Positions 1-7,099 are shown, numbered from the stretch's first letter. The stretch: 21,042 bases of DNA from JAABRE01 sp964413275 (GCA_964413275.1 CAYPSO010000082.1:1-21042), one strand, 5' to 3'. Notes: generated by a model from the letters alone, not told the origin. Numbers and translations: made by a program.

Positions 1-70
1 GATGATACCAGTTTAACTTAAACTCTCGTGTTATTTCTGCACTCTACCACTAGTGTTTAAAATTACATTC

Positions 71-103
71 TTAGATTTTATTATGTCTGATAATAAAATC
101 TAA
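71..103. other. Perfect 13-bp stem-loop upstream of the channel gene
   Basis: Arms at 71-83 and 91-103 are perfect inverted repeats around a 7-nt loop. There is no T-run directly after the stem on the plus strand, so a classical intrinsic terminator is not clear. It lies 46 nt before the start codon of the next gene and could be the end of an upstream unit or part of the leader. The rest of 1-148 shows no gene. Confidence 0.5.
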
Positions 104-148
104 AATTAGAGAAAAATTTATTTTTAGAGTGACTGTTAAGAGCAAAAA

Positions 149-1843
149 ATGAAACCCCAAATTATTGTTTGTGGATTAGGTAGAAGTGGATATAAAATTT
201 TTTGCTTACTAAGACAACAAGGAGCAGAAGTAATCGGCATTAGCAATCGCCCTATACCGGGGGAGCATAATGAAGATATAATCATAGGAGATTTAAGAGC
301 TGGAGCAACTTTAATTCATGCAGGATTACAAAATGCCCATACCTTAGTTCTAGCTAGTAATGATGATGCTCTCAACCTTGCTATTCTAACCCAAGCAAAA
401 ATGATTAATCCCCATATTCGTATTATTAATCGTCTTTTTAATCAAACACTAGGAGATAGATTGGATCTGACTTTGACAGATCATGTAACTATGAGTGTAT
501 CTGCCTTAGCTGCTCCAATTTTTACTTTTGCTGGATTAGGAAATCAGGCAATAGGTCAATTGCGTTTATTTGAGAAAACTTGGCCGATTCATGAAGAAAT
601 TATTCATGAAAATCATCCTTGGTTAGGTCATAAATTGAGCGAATTATGGGATAACCCTTCCAGAATGCTCATTTATTATTTACCAGCCCAAGGAGAAACC
701 GACCTAATTTCCGCAGTAGTTAATGATGTGAGACTCAATATAGGGGATCATCTCATCATCGGTACTCAGCCGAAATTTAGTAGTAAGCGTCGTTGCGACT
801 TGCGAAAATTCTTTAAAGCTATTACTAATTTACGCTATCTTCAACGTCATGCTCGCCCTGTGGCGATCGTTACTCTATTATTATTAATAATAATTTTAAT
901 CGCTACTTTTACCTATGTATGTGTAAATTTAAACACATCAATAGTTGATGCCTTATATTTTAGTGTTGGTATGATTACAGGTGCGGGAGGACAAGAAGAA
1001 GTAGCCGAGCAAGCTCCTGATAGTATTAAAATCTTCACAGCTATCATGATGATACTAGGAGCGGGAGTAATTGGTATATGTTATGCTCTGATCAACGATT
1101 TTATCCTTGGTAGTCGTATTAGTGAATTTTGGGATGTAGCCAGAGTACCCACCCGTAATCATTACATTGTTTGTGGTTTGGGTGGTATCGGAATGCAAAT
1201 TGTACGACAGTTAATTAGTCAAGGTTATGAAGTAGTAGTCATCGAATCCGATCCCCAGAATCGCTTTCTTCATACTGCTAGGTCCTTAGATGTACCTATT
1301 ATTAGGGAAGATGCTACCCTAGCCGACACCCTCAAAACTGCTAATATTTATAAAGCAGAAGCCTTGTTAGCAGTTACCAGTAACGATATGACTAACGTAG
1401 AAATTGGCTTAACAGCAAAAGCAGTATCTCCTAAACTATCAACGGTGATTCGTTGCCAAGAACCACAATTTGCTCAGTCAGTCAAAGAAGTATTTGAATT
1501 TGAAACCGTACTTTCCCCCATTGAATTAGCAGCTCCTTCCTTTGCTGCTGCGGCTCTAGGTGGCAAAATCTTAGGTAATGGTATAACTGAAGAATTGCTT
1601 TGGGTAGCTTTAGCCACAATGATTACCCCCCGACATCCTTTTTGTGAAAAAGAAGTTAAAGATGCAGCCATGCAATCGGATTTTGTTCCTTTATATTTAG
1701 AAAGAAATAGTCAAACTATTCATGGTTGGGCTTTGTTAGAAATGAATTTGCGTGCGGGAGATGTATTATATTTAACCATGCCCGCTAATAAATTAGAGCA
1801 ATTATGGCGGTTGCCACCTTCTGAATTAGCGATTACTTTTTAG
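149..1843 (+). CDS. RCK-pore-RCK ion-channel-like protein (TrkA-N / two-TM channel family)
   Basis: A 564-residue membrane protein probably involved in cation, likely potassium, transport with NAD-linked gating. The N-terminus has a Rossmann nucleotide-binding motif (CGLGRSG, residues 8-14) followed by an RCK-like domain to about 210. Two hydrophobic helices (about 237-258 and 296-318) flank a pore-helix-like stretch, DALYFSVGMITGAGG (267-281). A second Rossmann/RCK unit starts at about 337 (CGLGGIG, 342-348) and runs to the end. Most 2-TM channels carry RCK domains only after the pore; here one also precedes it. The segment where a TVGYG filter is expected reads TGAGG, so potassium selectivity cannot be assumed. 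The start at 149 has only a weak purine stretch upstream (AAGAG at about 138). The gene seems monocistronic. Family assignment is firm; the ion is inference. Confidence 0.8.
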   Translation: MKPQIIVCGLGRSGYKIFCLLRQQGAEVIGISNRPIPGEHNEDIIIGDLRAGATLIHAGLQNAHTLVLASNDDALNLAILTQAKMINPHIRIINRLFNQTLGDRLDLTLTDHVTMSVSALAAPIFTFAGLGNQAIGQLRLFEKTWPIHEEIIHENHPWLGHKLSELWDNPSRMLIYYLPAQGETDLISAVVNDVRLNIGDHLIIGTQPKFSSKRRCDLRKFFKAITNLRYLQRHARPVAIVTLLLLIIILIATFTYVCVNLNTSIVDALYFSVGMITGAGGQEEVAEQAPDSIKIFTAIMMILGAGVIGICYALINDFILGSRISEFWDVARVPTRNHYIVCGLGGIGMQIVRQLISQGYEVVVIESDPQNRFLHTARSLDVPIIREDATLADTLKTANIYKAEALLAVTSNDMTNVEIGLTAKAVSPKLSTVIRCQEPQFAQSVKEVFEFETVLSPIELAAPSFAAAALGGKILGNGITEELLWVALATMITPRHPFCEKEVKDAAMQSDFVPLYLERNSQTIHGWALLEMNLRAGDVLYLTMPANKLEQLWRLPPSELAITF

Positions 1844-1927
1844 CTTGATTGCATTAGCTTGAAATGTTCCGAATCAAAGATAGCAAAAAAGTCTTAAAAT
1901 CAAGGATATTCCTGAAAATTATGACTA

Positions 1928-2731
1928 ATGATCGCACTCATTAACTTTATATTGGTTTTTACTTTTGGTGCTTGTATTGGTAGTTTTCTCAATGTGGTAA
2001 TCTACCGTTTACCTGCTAAATTATCTCTAATTCATCCCCCTTCTCGTTGTCCAAAATGCTTACATCAACTGGGAATGACGGAAAATGTCCCCATACTCGG
2101 CTGGTTATGGTTAAAAGGCCGTTGTCGTTGGTGTAAAACTCCTGTTTCCTTTCGTTATCCCCTGATAGAAGCAGTTACCGCAGGGCTATTTTGTCTAATA
2201 TTTTGGCAATACGATTTAACCATCACGACAGTAGGTTATTGGGTTTTTTTAAGTTGGCTCTTAGCTTTATCTTTAATCGATTTAGATACCATGACTTTAC
2301 CCAATAATCTGACTCAACCGGGTTTAGTTGTAGGGCTATTATTTCAAGGTATAATTGGTTGGCACAACGGACAAATAGCTTCTCAATTGATGTTTGGCAT
2401 TGCCGGCATGGTTTTGGGTATTTGGTTATTAGATATTATTAATCTTATTGGAAGCTTAATCATTGGACAACCTGCCATGGGTGGTGCAGATGCTAAACTA
2501 TTAGGAATGATTGGAGCTTGGTTAGGTTGGAAATATGTACTTGTTTCTGCCTTTTTAGCCTGTGGCGTTGGCTCATTAATCGGCGGAGGTGCGATCGCCC
2601 TTAAATTAATTTCCCGTCGTCAACCTATTCCCTTTGGGCCTTTTCTCGCTTTAGGTGCAGCTTTGACTGTATTCTGGGGTGAAGCAATTATCTCAACCTA
2701 CTTCAATTTATTTTTTAACTTTAACATTTAG
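1928..2731 (+). CDS. pilD: Prepilin peptidase / N-methyltransferase (type IV leader peptidase)
   Basis: A 267-residue polytopic inner-membrane aspartic peptidase of family A24, which cleaves and N-methylates type IV prepilins, giving pilus-based motility and DNA uptake in cyanobacteria. The N-terminal domain has GSFLNVVIYRLP (18-29) and the paired cysteines C41/C44 and C66/C69 of the zinc-binding cytoplasmic loop, the mark of bifunctional enzymes. The catalytic aspartates lie in SLIDLD (115-120) and in GGADAK (185-190), where the usual GxGD appears as GGAD; D188 is retained. The length is normal for the family. The start at 1928 is preceded by a short out-of-frame ATG at 1921. A PhoX-family gene follows 4 nt after the stop and is probably cotranscribed. 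Confidence 0.9.
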   Translation: MIALINFILVFTFGACIGSFLNVVIYRLPAKLSLIHPPSRCPKCLHQLGMTENVPILGWLWLKGRCRWCKTPVSFRYPLIEAVTAGLFCLIFWQYDLTITTVGYWVFLSWLLALSLIDLDTMTLPNNLTQPGLVVGLLFQGIIGWHNGQIASQLMFGIAGMVLGIWLLDIINLIGSLIIGQPAMGGADAKLLGMIGAWLGWKYVLVSAFLACGVGSLIGGGAIALKLISRRQPIPFGPFLALGAALTVFWGEAIISTYFNLFFNFNI

Positions 2732-2735
2732 ATTT

Positions 2736-4025
2736 ATGGTCAATTTTTCTAGACGCAAATTTTTAACTCTAGCTGGGGCAACTGCAACTAGCACTATTTT
2801 AGCTTCTCCTTTACAAAAATTATATGCTAGGGCAAATAGTGGCAAATCCTTATTTACTAAGGGTTTTGGAGAGCTACAAAAAGACCCTAATGGTATTTTA
2901 GATTTACCTCAAGGTTTTGAGTATCGAGCCTTTTCTCGCACTGGGGAAATTATGACTGACGGAAAACCTGTACCGGGTAATCATGATGGTATGGCGGCTT
3001 TTCAAGGAGAAAATAACACTACTATTTTAATCCGCAACCATGAATTGACATCCGAACATCCCACACCAGTAATTGCTCCTAAAGAGAAAATGTATGATAA
3101 ATTAGCTAAAGCTGGCACAACTACCCTAATAGTAGATGGGGATCGTCAGTTAATTAAACATTATGTATCCTTAGCCGGTACTATTCGTAATTGTGCAGGT
3201 GGCAAAACTCCTTGGAATAGTTGGATTAGTTGTGAAGAAGATGTTTCCATTCCTATTGCTAACTCTATTGAACGCAAACATGGTTATAATTTTGAGGTTA
3301 AAGGTGATGGTAGCATTGCCGAGCCGATACCTTTAATTGCGATGGGTAGATTTTATCATGAGGCGATCGCAGTTGACCCAAAAACAGGTTATATTTATCA
3401 AACTGAAGATCGTGATGATAGCTGTATTTACCGTTTTCGCCCCAAGGAATTTGGTAATCTCCAAGCTGGAGGTATTCTTGAAGCTTTAGCCATTAAAGGT
3501 AAACCTAAATTTGATACTAGCACTAATTTATCTGTCAATGAAACGATGGAAGTGGAATGGGTACAAATCGAGCAAGTCGATCCAGATACTGATACAGTAC
3601 GTTATGAAGCTCAGGATAAAGGTGCAGCCATCTTTAAACGGGGAGAAGGAGCTATTTGGGCTGAGGATAAATTTTATTTTACTTGCACCACTGGAGGAAA
3701 ACCGGGTTTAGGTCAAATATTCCGCCACGATCCTGTGAAAAATAGTCTTGAATTATTTGTAGAATCTAATAGTAGGGAAATGTTAGATCATCCTGATAAT
3801 TTAACTATTAGTCCTTTTGGAGATTTAATAGTTTGTGAAGATGGTTGGGGTGAACAATTTTTAGTGGGAGTTAATTCAGAAGGACAATGCTATCGTTTAG
3901 CCAAAAATGCATTTAATGATAGTGAAATGGCAGGTATCTGTTTTTCTCCAGATGGCCAAACTATGTTTGTTAATATTCAAAAACCTGGTATTACTTTAGC
4001 GATTTGGGGCAATTGGAACAAATAA
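2736..4025 (+). CDS. PhoX/DUF839-family Tat-exported protein (putative phosphatase)
   Basis: A 429-residue exported protein of the PhoX (DUF839) family, whose characterised members are calcium/iron-dependent alkaline phosphatases. The start at 2736 is chosen because it yields a twin-arginine signal (SRRKFL, residues 5-10) with a hydrophobic segment to about 23; an in-frame ATG at 2679 would bury this inside pilD. Family motifs visible are GNHDGM (81-86), RNHEL (100-104), NCAGGKTPW (152-160), SCEE (165-168), FYHEAIAVD (206-214) and TEDRDDS (223-229). Classical PhoX enzymes are longer, about 600-700 residues, so this is a compact member and the phosphatase activity is inferred. It starts 4 nt after the pilD stop without a clear Shine-Dalgarno, suggesting translational coupling. 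No Pho box was recognised nearby. Confidence 0.8.
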   Translation: MVNFSRRKFLTLAGATATSTILASPLQKLYARANSGKSLFTKGFGELQKDPNGILDLPQGFEYRAFSRTGEIMTDGKPVPGNHDGMAAFQGENNTTILIRNHELTSEHPTPVIAPKEKMYDKLAKAGTTTLIVDGDRQLIKHYVSLAGTIRNCAGGKTPWNSWISCEEDVSIPIANSIERKHGYNFEVKGDGSIAEPIPLIAMGRFYHEAIAVDPKTGYIYQTEDRDDSCIYRFRPKEFGNLQAGGILEALAIKGKPKFDTSTNLSVNETMEVEWVQIEQVDPDTDTVRYEAQDKGAAIFKRGEGAIWAEDKFYFTCTTGGKPGLGQIFRHDPVKNSLELFVESNSREMLDHPDNLTISPFGDLIVCEDGWGEQFLVGVNSEGQCYRLAKNAFNDSEMAGICFSPDGQTMFVNIQKPGITLAIWGNWNK

Positions 4026-4055
4026 AATCTTAATTTTTTTCAGTTGATAAAAATA

Positions 4056-4086
4056 TTGACCTTTCAGGCTAAAATTCGGTTATAAT
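4056..4086 (+). promoter_or_regulatory. Promoter of tRNA-Ser
   Basis: A -35-like TTGACC (4056-4061) and a perfect -10 TATAAT (4081-4086) are separated by 19 bp. The predicted start falls a few bases before the mature tRNA 5' end at 4097. The spacer is slightly long, but the -10 match and the position are convincing. Confidence 0.6.
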
Positions 4087-4096
4087 GCAAATTCAT

Positions 4097-4183
4097 GGAG
4101 AGGTGGCAGAGCGGTTGAATGCGACGCACTCGAAATGCGTTAAGGGGGAAACTTCTTCGTGGGTTCAAATCCCACCCTCTCCG
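4097..4183 (+). tRNA. tRNA-Ser(CGA)
   Basis: An 87-nt class II tRNA reading UCG codons. The acceptor stem pairs GGAGAGG (4097-4103) with CCTCTCC (4176-4182), with discriminator G at 4183. The anticodon stem is ACGCA/TGCGT around the loop CTCGAAA, giving anticodon CGA at 4131-4133. A long variable arm typical of serine tRNAs precedes the GTGGG-TTCAAAT-CCCAC T-arm. CCA is not encoded. A degraded reverse copy of its 3' half lies just downstream. Confidence 0.95.
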
Positions 4184-4186
4184 TTT

Positions 4187-4261
4187 GTCAGATTGCTTTA
4201 TTCGTGGGATTTGAACCAACAAAAAAGCTTTTACCCCTTAACGGTTTGACTCAATTCTGAC
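4187..4261 (-). repeat. Inverted-repeat-bounded element with a reversed tRNA-Ser 3'-half copy
   Basis: GTCAGATTG (4187-4195) and CAATTCTGAC (4252-4261) form terminal inverted arms with one bulged base. Between them, 4204-4243 read on the minus strand is nearly identical to the variable arm and T-arm of the neighbouring tRNA-Ser: it shares CGTTAAGGGG and GGTTCAAATCCCAC, with about four substitutions and a 2-nt insertion between. No acceptor, D-arm or anticodon arm is recognisable, so this is not a functional tRNA. It could be a decayed serine tRNA, a duplicated attachment-site remnant or a captured fragment. Confidence 0.6.
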
Positions 4262-4310
4262 TCATTTTATAATATATCCTTATAAAATTTATAAAACAAT
4301 AAGCAAAAAT

Positions 4311-4340
4311 ACTTAGATATTTTTTATCTAAGTAAAAAAA
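4311..4340 (-). terminator. Possible terminator hairpin in transposase relic
   Basis: A 9-bp perfect stem (ACTTAGATA at 4311-4319 with TATCTAAGT at 4325-4333) is followed on the minus strand by an ATTTTT run. It lies just past the recognisable end of the transposase remnant and may be its old terminator. The stem is AT-rich and weak. Confidence 0.3.
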
Positions 4341-4352
4341 GCACAAGCAACT

Positions 4353-4658
4353 AATAAATGAGTTTAATCTGGTCAACATCGAGATTAATAAACTTGGTTT
4401 ATCGGTATTTTTTCTCCCTTGTTTAGAACAAAAAATTAAATAAATTGGAATAGCTTTTCCATTTATGGTAAGGACTATTCCCAATAAATTATGTCCATTT
4501 ACAACCGCTTGGTGCGGCTGGACTTGTCGGGAAACCCGACAAGTCGCCGCATCCGCTTTTTTCCAACGTCCACTATACCAACTCCAAGTACAACGTAATC
4601 GCTTTCCTACTCTGTCAATTACACTATCATCTAGGCTTTTTGGGCATTTTGCGCTAGT
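4353..4658 (-). pseudogene. Transposase remnant (DDE, IS4-like) interrupted by a palindrome
   Basis: Reading the minus strand in one continuous frame gives TWSWYSGRW, then after an inserted stretch VVNGHNLLGIVLTINGKAIP, SKQGRKNTDKPSL and LISMLTRLN. This resembles the first catalytic region of a cyanobacterial IS4-like transposase, judged from memory of the family. There is no N-terminal region, no start codon in the upstream part and no C-terminal catalytic portion, so only about a quarter of an enzyme remains. The 17 codons at 4506-4556 (residues ADAATCRVSRQVQPHQA) do not fit the family pattern and coincide with a GC-rich palindrome. A short plus-strand frame over the same DNA is a shadow. 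Exact IS family uncertain. Confidence 0.6.
4507..4556. repeat. GC-rich palindrome inserted in the transposase relic
   Basis: Inner arms GACTTGTCGGG (4521-4531) and CCCGACAAGTC (4535-4545) pair perfectly around AAA. Outer arms TGCGGC (4513-4518) and GCCGCA (4546-4551) extend the stem past a TG bulge, and GG/CC add to it. The block is much richer in GC than its surroundings, and the enclosing 51 nt keep the surrounding minus-strand frame open. It behaves like a small palindromic repeat inserted in a gene. Confidence 0.7.
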
Positions 4659-4686
4659 GTTTGATTCAGTGTATTGATAAATATTT

Positions 4687-5271
4687 ATGAAATCGGTAAA
4701 AGATAAATTAAACCAAGAATCAGAAAATGAAGAAATAAAACCTTCGTTATGGCAACAAGTTAAAGAAAACGGGCAAATTATTTTAATTGCTTTAGTTATA
4801 GCCTTTTTATTACGTATTTTTATCGCAGAACCCCGTTTTATACCTTCTGAATCTATGTATCCTAGTTTAACAAAAGGCGATCGCCTGATTATCGAAAAAG
4901 TTTCCTATCGTTTTCATGCCCCCAATCACGGAGATATAATTGTTTTCCAACCGCCAACCCAATTACAAATGCAGGGATATGATCAGGATCAAGCTTTTAT
5001 TAAAAGAATAATTGCTACAGAAGGAGATACAATCGCCATCAATGATGGGGTAGTATATGTGAATAATAGACCTTTACAGGAAAGTTATATTGCCGAAGCA
5101 CCACAATATAATATGTCTGCTATGAGAATCCCACCTGATTCCTTATTTGTTATGGGAGATAACCGAAATAATAGTAATGATTCCCATATTTGGGGATTTT
5201 TACCAAAAACTCAGGTGATTGGTAGGGCAGTTTTTCGTTTTTGGCCATTATCTCGTATTAGTGGAATTTAG
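4687..5271 (+). CDS. lepB: Signal peptidase I
   Basis: A 194-residue type I signal peptidase (family S26) that removes signal peptides from proteins exported by Sec or Tat at the plasma or thylakoid membrane. A single N-terminal membrane helix (about residues 31-47) is followed by the catalytic motif PSESMYP, giving nucleophile S56, and by FIKRIIATEGD with general base K106. The box VMGDNRNNSNDS near residue 157 completes the signature. The length matches cyanobacterial LepB proteins with one membrane segment. Upstream there is only the transposase relic, and no obvious Shine-Dalgarno precedes the ATG. The gene seems monocistronic. Confidence 0.93.
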   Translation: MKSVKDKLNQESENEEIKPSLWQQVKENGQIILIALVIAFLLRIFIAEPRFIPSESMYPSLTKGDRLIIEKVSYRFHAPNHGDIIVFQPPTQLQMQGYDQDQAFIKRIIATEGDTIAINDGVVYVNNRPLQESYIAEAPQYNMSAMRIPPDSLFVMGDNRNNSNDSHIWGFLPKTQVIGRAVFRFWPLSRISGI

Positions 5272-5275
5272 GAAA

Positions 5276-5305
5276 AGGATGAATTATGAATTATGAATTA
5301 TGAAT
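5276..5305. repeat. Heptamer tandem repeat (ATGAATT unit)
   Basis: Just after the lepB stop, the unit ATGAATT is repeated three times plus a partial copy (5279-5305). The 17-nt string AGGATGAATTATGAATT at 5276-5292 recurs exactly at 19711-19727. Such short tandemly repeated repetitive heptamers are common between cyanobacterial genes. Confidence 0.75.
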
Positions 5306-5337
5306 ACAGACAGATAAGTATCTAGACAAAATTAATA

Positions 5338-5409
5338 GTAGGGTAGGCAATGCTTACTGAAAAGCTGAAACTATTATTTAGATATTATTGTAAGCATTGC
5401 CTACCACTC
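5338..5409. repeat. MITE-like inverted-repeat element A
   Basis: Perfect 16-bp inverted arms GGTAGGCAATGCTTAC (5342-5357) and GTAAGCATTGCCTACC (5390-5405) enclose 32 nt without coding potential. The outer end GTAGGGTAGGCAA (5338-5350) is identical to one end of the element at 8538-8604. It resembles small non-autonomous elements widespread in cyanobacteria. It lies between lepB and the convergent SPOR-like gene and could also terminate transcription. Nothing else was seen in 5272-5467. Confidence 0.65.
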
Positions 5410-5467
5410 AAGTTTTATATAATTAATTTAGTCCAACTACTTAACAGCTAACTTCTAATTCCTAATC

Positions 5468-6526
5468 TTAATTAGGCTCATAAACAGATGCTGATATTCC
5501 CATTGGTTGGACTTTTCTGACTAATCTATTGGCATCTTCTTTATTAATAAATGCTCCTAATTGGATACGTTTGCCTGCTGGAAATTGAACTAAATAAGCA
5601 TCTGGAATAACCTTTCTGGCTGTTAGTAAAGTTTTCTCACCTTTATATTCAACAAATACATAATAATATTTTTTATTTAATTCTGAAACGGAAGTTGAAG
5701 CAGGAGTATCATCATAATTATCGGTTTGGGATGATATTTTATCTAAAACAGGGTTTAGTAAAGCTTTAGCTAAATTTTCGTTAGGAGTCTCACTAGGCTG
5801 AGATTGAGGTTGAGTAGTGGTATCATTTTTATCTACATCTAAATCAATATTTGATTCAGATTTATTGATAGTAGCTTTTTGATCGGTTTTAACTTCTATG
5901 GTGCTGAGATTATTTAATTTAAGACTTAAAAATTCTGACTCAGCTAAATTAGGATTATCTAAAACAGGTGGCTTTTTTTGTGATTCAGAGATTACAACAC
6001 TAGAGTCAGTAGATTCATTAACAAATAAAACTTTTAACCAAGGTAATTTAGCCCAAGTTTTTTGAGGAATAAAAGTCAAACTGAGCAAACTAAAACCTAA
6101 AAGTAACATAACTATCGAGCTAATACCCCAAGGAGTTTTAATAGGAGTTAGTAAAGGGCGATCGCTATCGGCTAATAAATCATTTTCTGCTAAACTACTT
6201 AATAGTCTGGCAGAAGATTCTAAATAATCTTCTGGTGCTGATGTTTCTCCGTTATTAGTGTTTGATAAATCTTGTTCTGGTTGATGTACTAAACCAATAA
6301 TTTCCTCTAAATCCAAAGATTCAATGGGAATTACTTGAGGAGTCGTGGGAGTATAATTAGGCGAACCAGAATCTTTATGTTTTACCCTTCTATATCTATT
6401 TAATTCGTTTTCTATCTCTAAATCTAAACTATCTAAAGCAGCTTTCAAAGCAGGATTAAGTTGAGTAGGACTTTCTTGTGTCAACAATGAAGATGATGTT
6501 GTTATCTTAGATGGAGATTTAGTCAT
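5468..6526 (-). CDS. SPOR-like single-pass membrane protein
   Basis: A 352-residue protein of unassigned specific function. The N-terminal 130 residues are hydrophilic and rich in acidic and polar residues; one membrane helix follows (about 133-152), then a low-complexity polar linker to about 280. The C-terminal part (about 285-352) has the SPOR-like pattern YYYVFVEYKGE, YLVQFPAGKRIQLGAF and KEDANRLVRKVQ. SPOR domains bind denuded peptidoglycan strands and often act at division sites, but a position-specific match could not be tested here. The topology would put the SPOR-like domain outside the cytoplasm. It is transcribed divergently from the DUF721 gene with 42 bp between start codons. Domain call moderate, role inferred. 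Confidence 0.65.
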   Translation of the reverse strand: MTKSPSKITTSSSLLTQESPTQLNPALKAALDSLDLEIENELNRYRRVKHKDSGSPNYTPTTPQVIPIESLDLEEIIGLVHQPEQDLSNTNNGETSAPEDYLESSARLLSSLAENDLLADSDRPLLTPIKTPWGISSIVMLLLGFSLLSLTFIPQKTWAKLPWLKVLFVNESTDSSVVISESQKKPPVLDNPNLAESEFLSLKLNNLSTIEVKTDQKATINKSESNIDLDVDKNDTTTQPQSQPSETPNENLAKALLNPVLDKISSQTDNYDDTPASTSVSELNKKYYYVFVEYKGEKTLLTARKVIPDAYLVQFPAGKRIQLGAFINKEDANRLVRKVQPMGISASVYEPN

Positions 6527-6568
6527 TTTAATATTATAAATTATTAATTATTTAACTATTAATTATCA

Positions 6569-7099
6569 ATGTCTTTAAATTCTTTGCAACAATTATTAGC
6601 AATTTTAGAAAATCAATCAAGTTGGCAAAATGTTCGCATTTTGAAGCTATGCCGAGAATCTTGGTTAAATTTAGTTGGTGCAAAAGCCTATGAATATAGT
6701 CGCCCACTGTATATTAACCGTAAAATACTTTATTGTGCGACTTCTAGTTCGACTTGGGCGCAAAATCTTTCTTTACAAAGATATTTTTTACTAAAGCAAG
6801 TTAATACTACTTTATCCTTAGATTTAATTGATATTCGTTTTTCTCCGGCTCAATGGTATTATCGCAATTTGAATCTTGAGGTTGAACCTCCTTCTCTACA
6901 AAAGCAACCGAGCTATATCCCACCTATTGAAACTGTTTCTTCTTCTAAGCCGCTCAATAAAGAAAATGTCGCTCAAAATTGGTTAGAAACCTTAAAAAAA
7001 CGTTCTGAAAACCTTCCCCTTTGTCCAAAATGTCAAGTGCCTACTCCTGTGGGTGAAATAAAACGTTGGGGTGTGTGTATGCACTGTTTTAATAGTTAA
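6569..7099 (+). CDS. DUF721/DciA-like protein with C-terminal zinc ribbon
   Basis: A 176-residue protein whose first 100 residues have the DUF721 pattern, including LCRESWLNLVG (27-37), LYINRKILYCATSSSTWAQNL split over 47-67, and LSLQRYFLL (67-75). DUF721 includes DciA, the loader-like partner of replicative helicase DnaB in bacteria lacking DnaC/DnaI. A polar linker (about 105-148) leads to a compact CPKC (152-155) ... CMHC (170-173) four-cysteine motif, predicted to bind zinc; most DciA proteins described outside cyanobacteria lack this, as far as I know. The start at 6569 gives a normal N-terminus, with no clear Shine-Dalgarno. FtrV follows 76 bp downstream. The helicase role is inferred from the family. 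Confidence 0.75.
   Translation: MSLNSLQQLLAILENQSSWQNVRILKLCRESWLNLVGAKAYEYSRPLYINRKILYCATSSSTWAQNLSLQRYFLLKQVNTTLSLDLIDIRFSPAQWYYRNLNLEVEPPSLQKQPSYIPPIETVSSSKPLNKENVAQNWLETLKKRSENLPLCPKCQVPTPVGEIKRWGVCMHCFNS

Noticed and set aside
2679..2735. Upstream ATG for the PhoX gene inside pilD
   Set aside because: It would place 19 residues before a textbook twin-arginine signal; start at 2736 is preferred.
4465..4677. Plus-strand 70-codon frame between the tRNA and lepB
   Set aside because: The minus strand of the same DNA carries recognisable transposase text in a continuous frame; the plus frame is a shadow across the palindrome.
4097..4686. An integrated prophage or genomic island at tRNA-Ser
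   Set aside because: No integrase or phage gene is present; only short relics and normal housekeeping genes follow.
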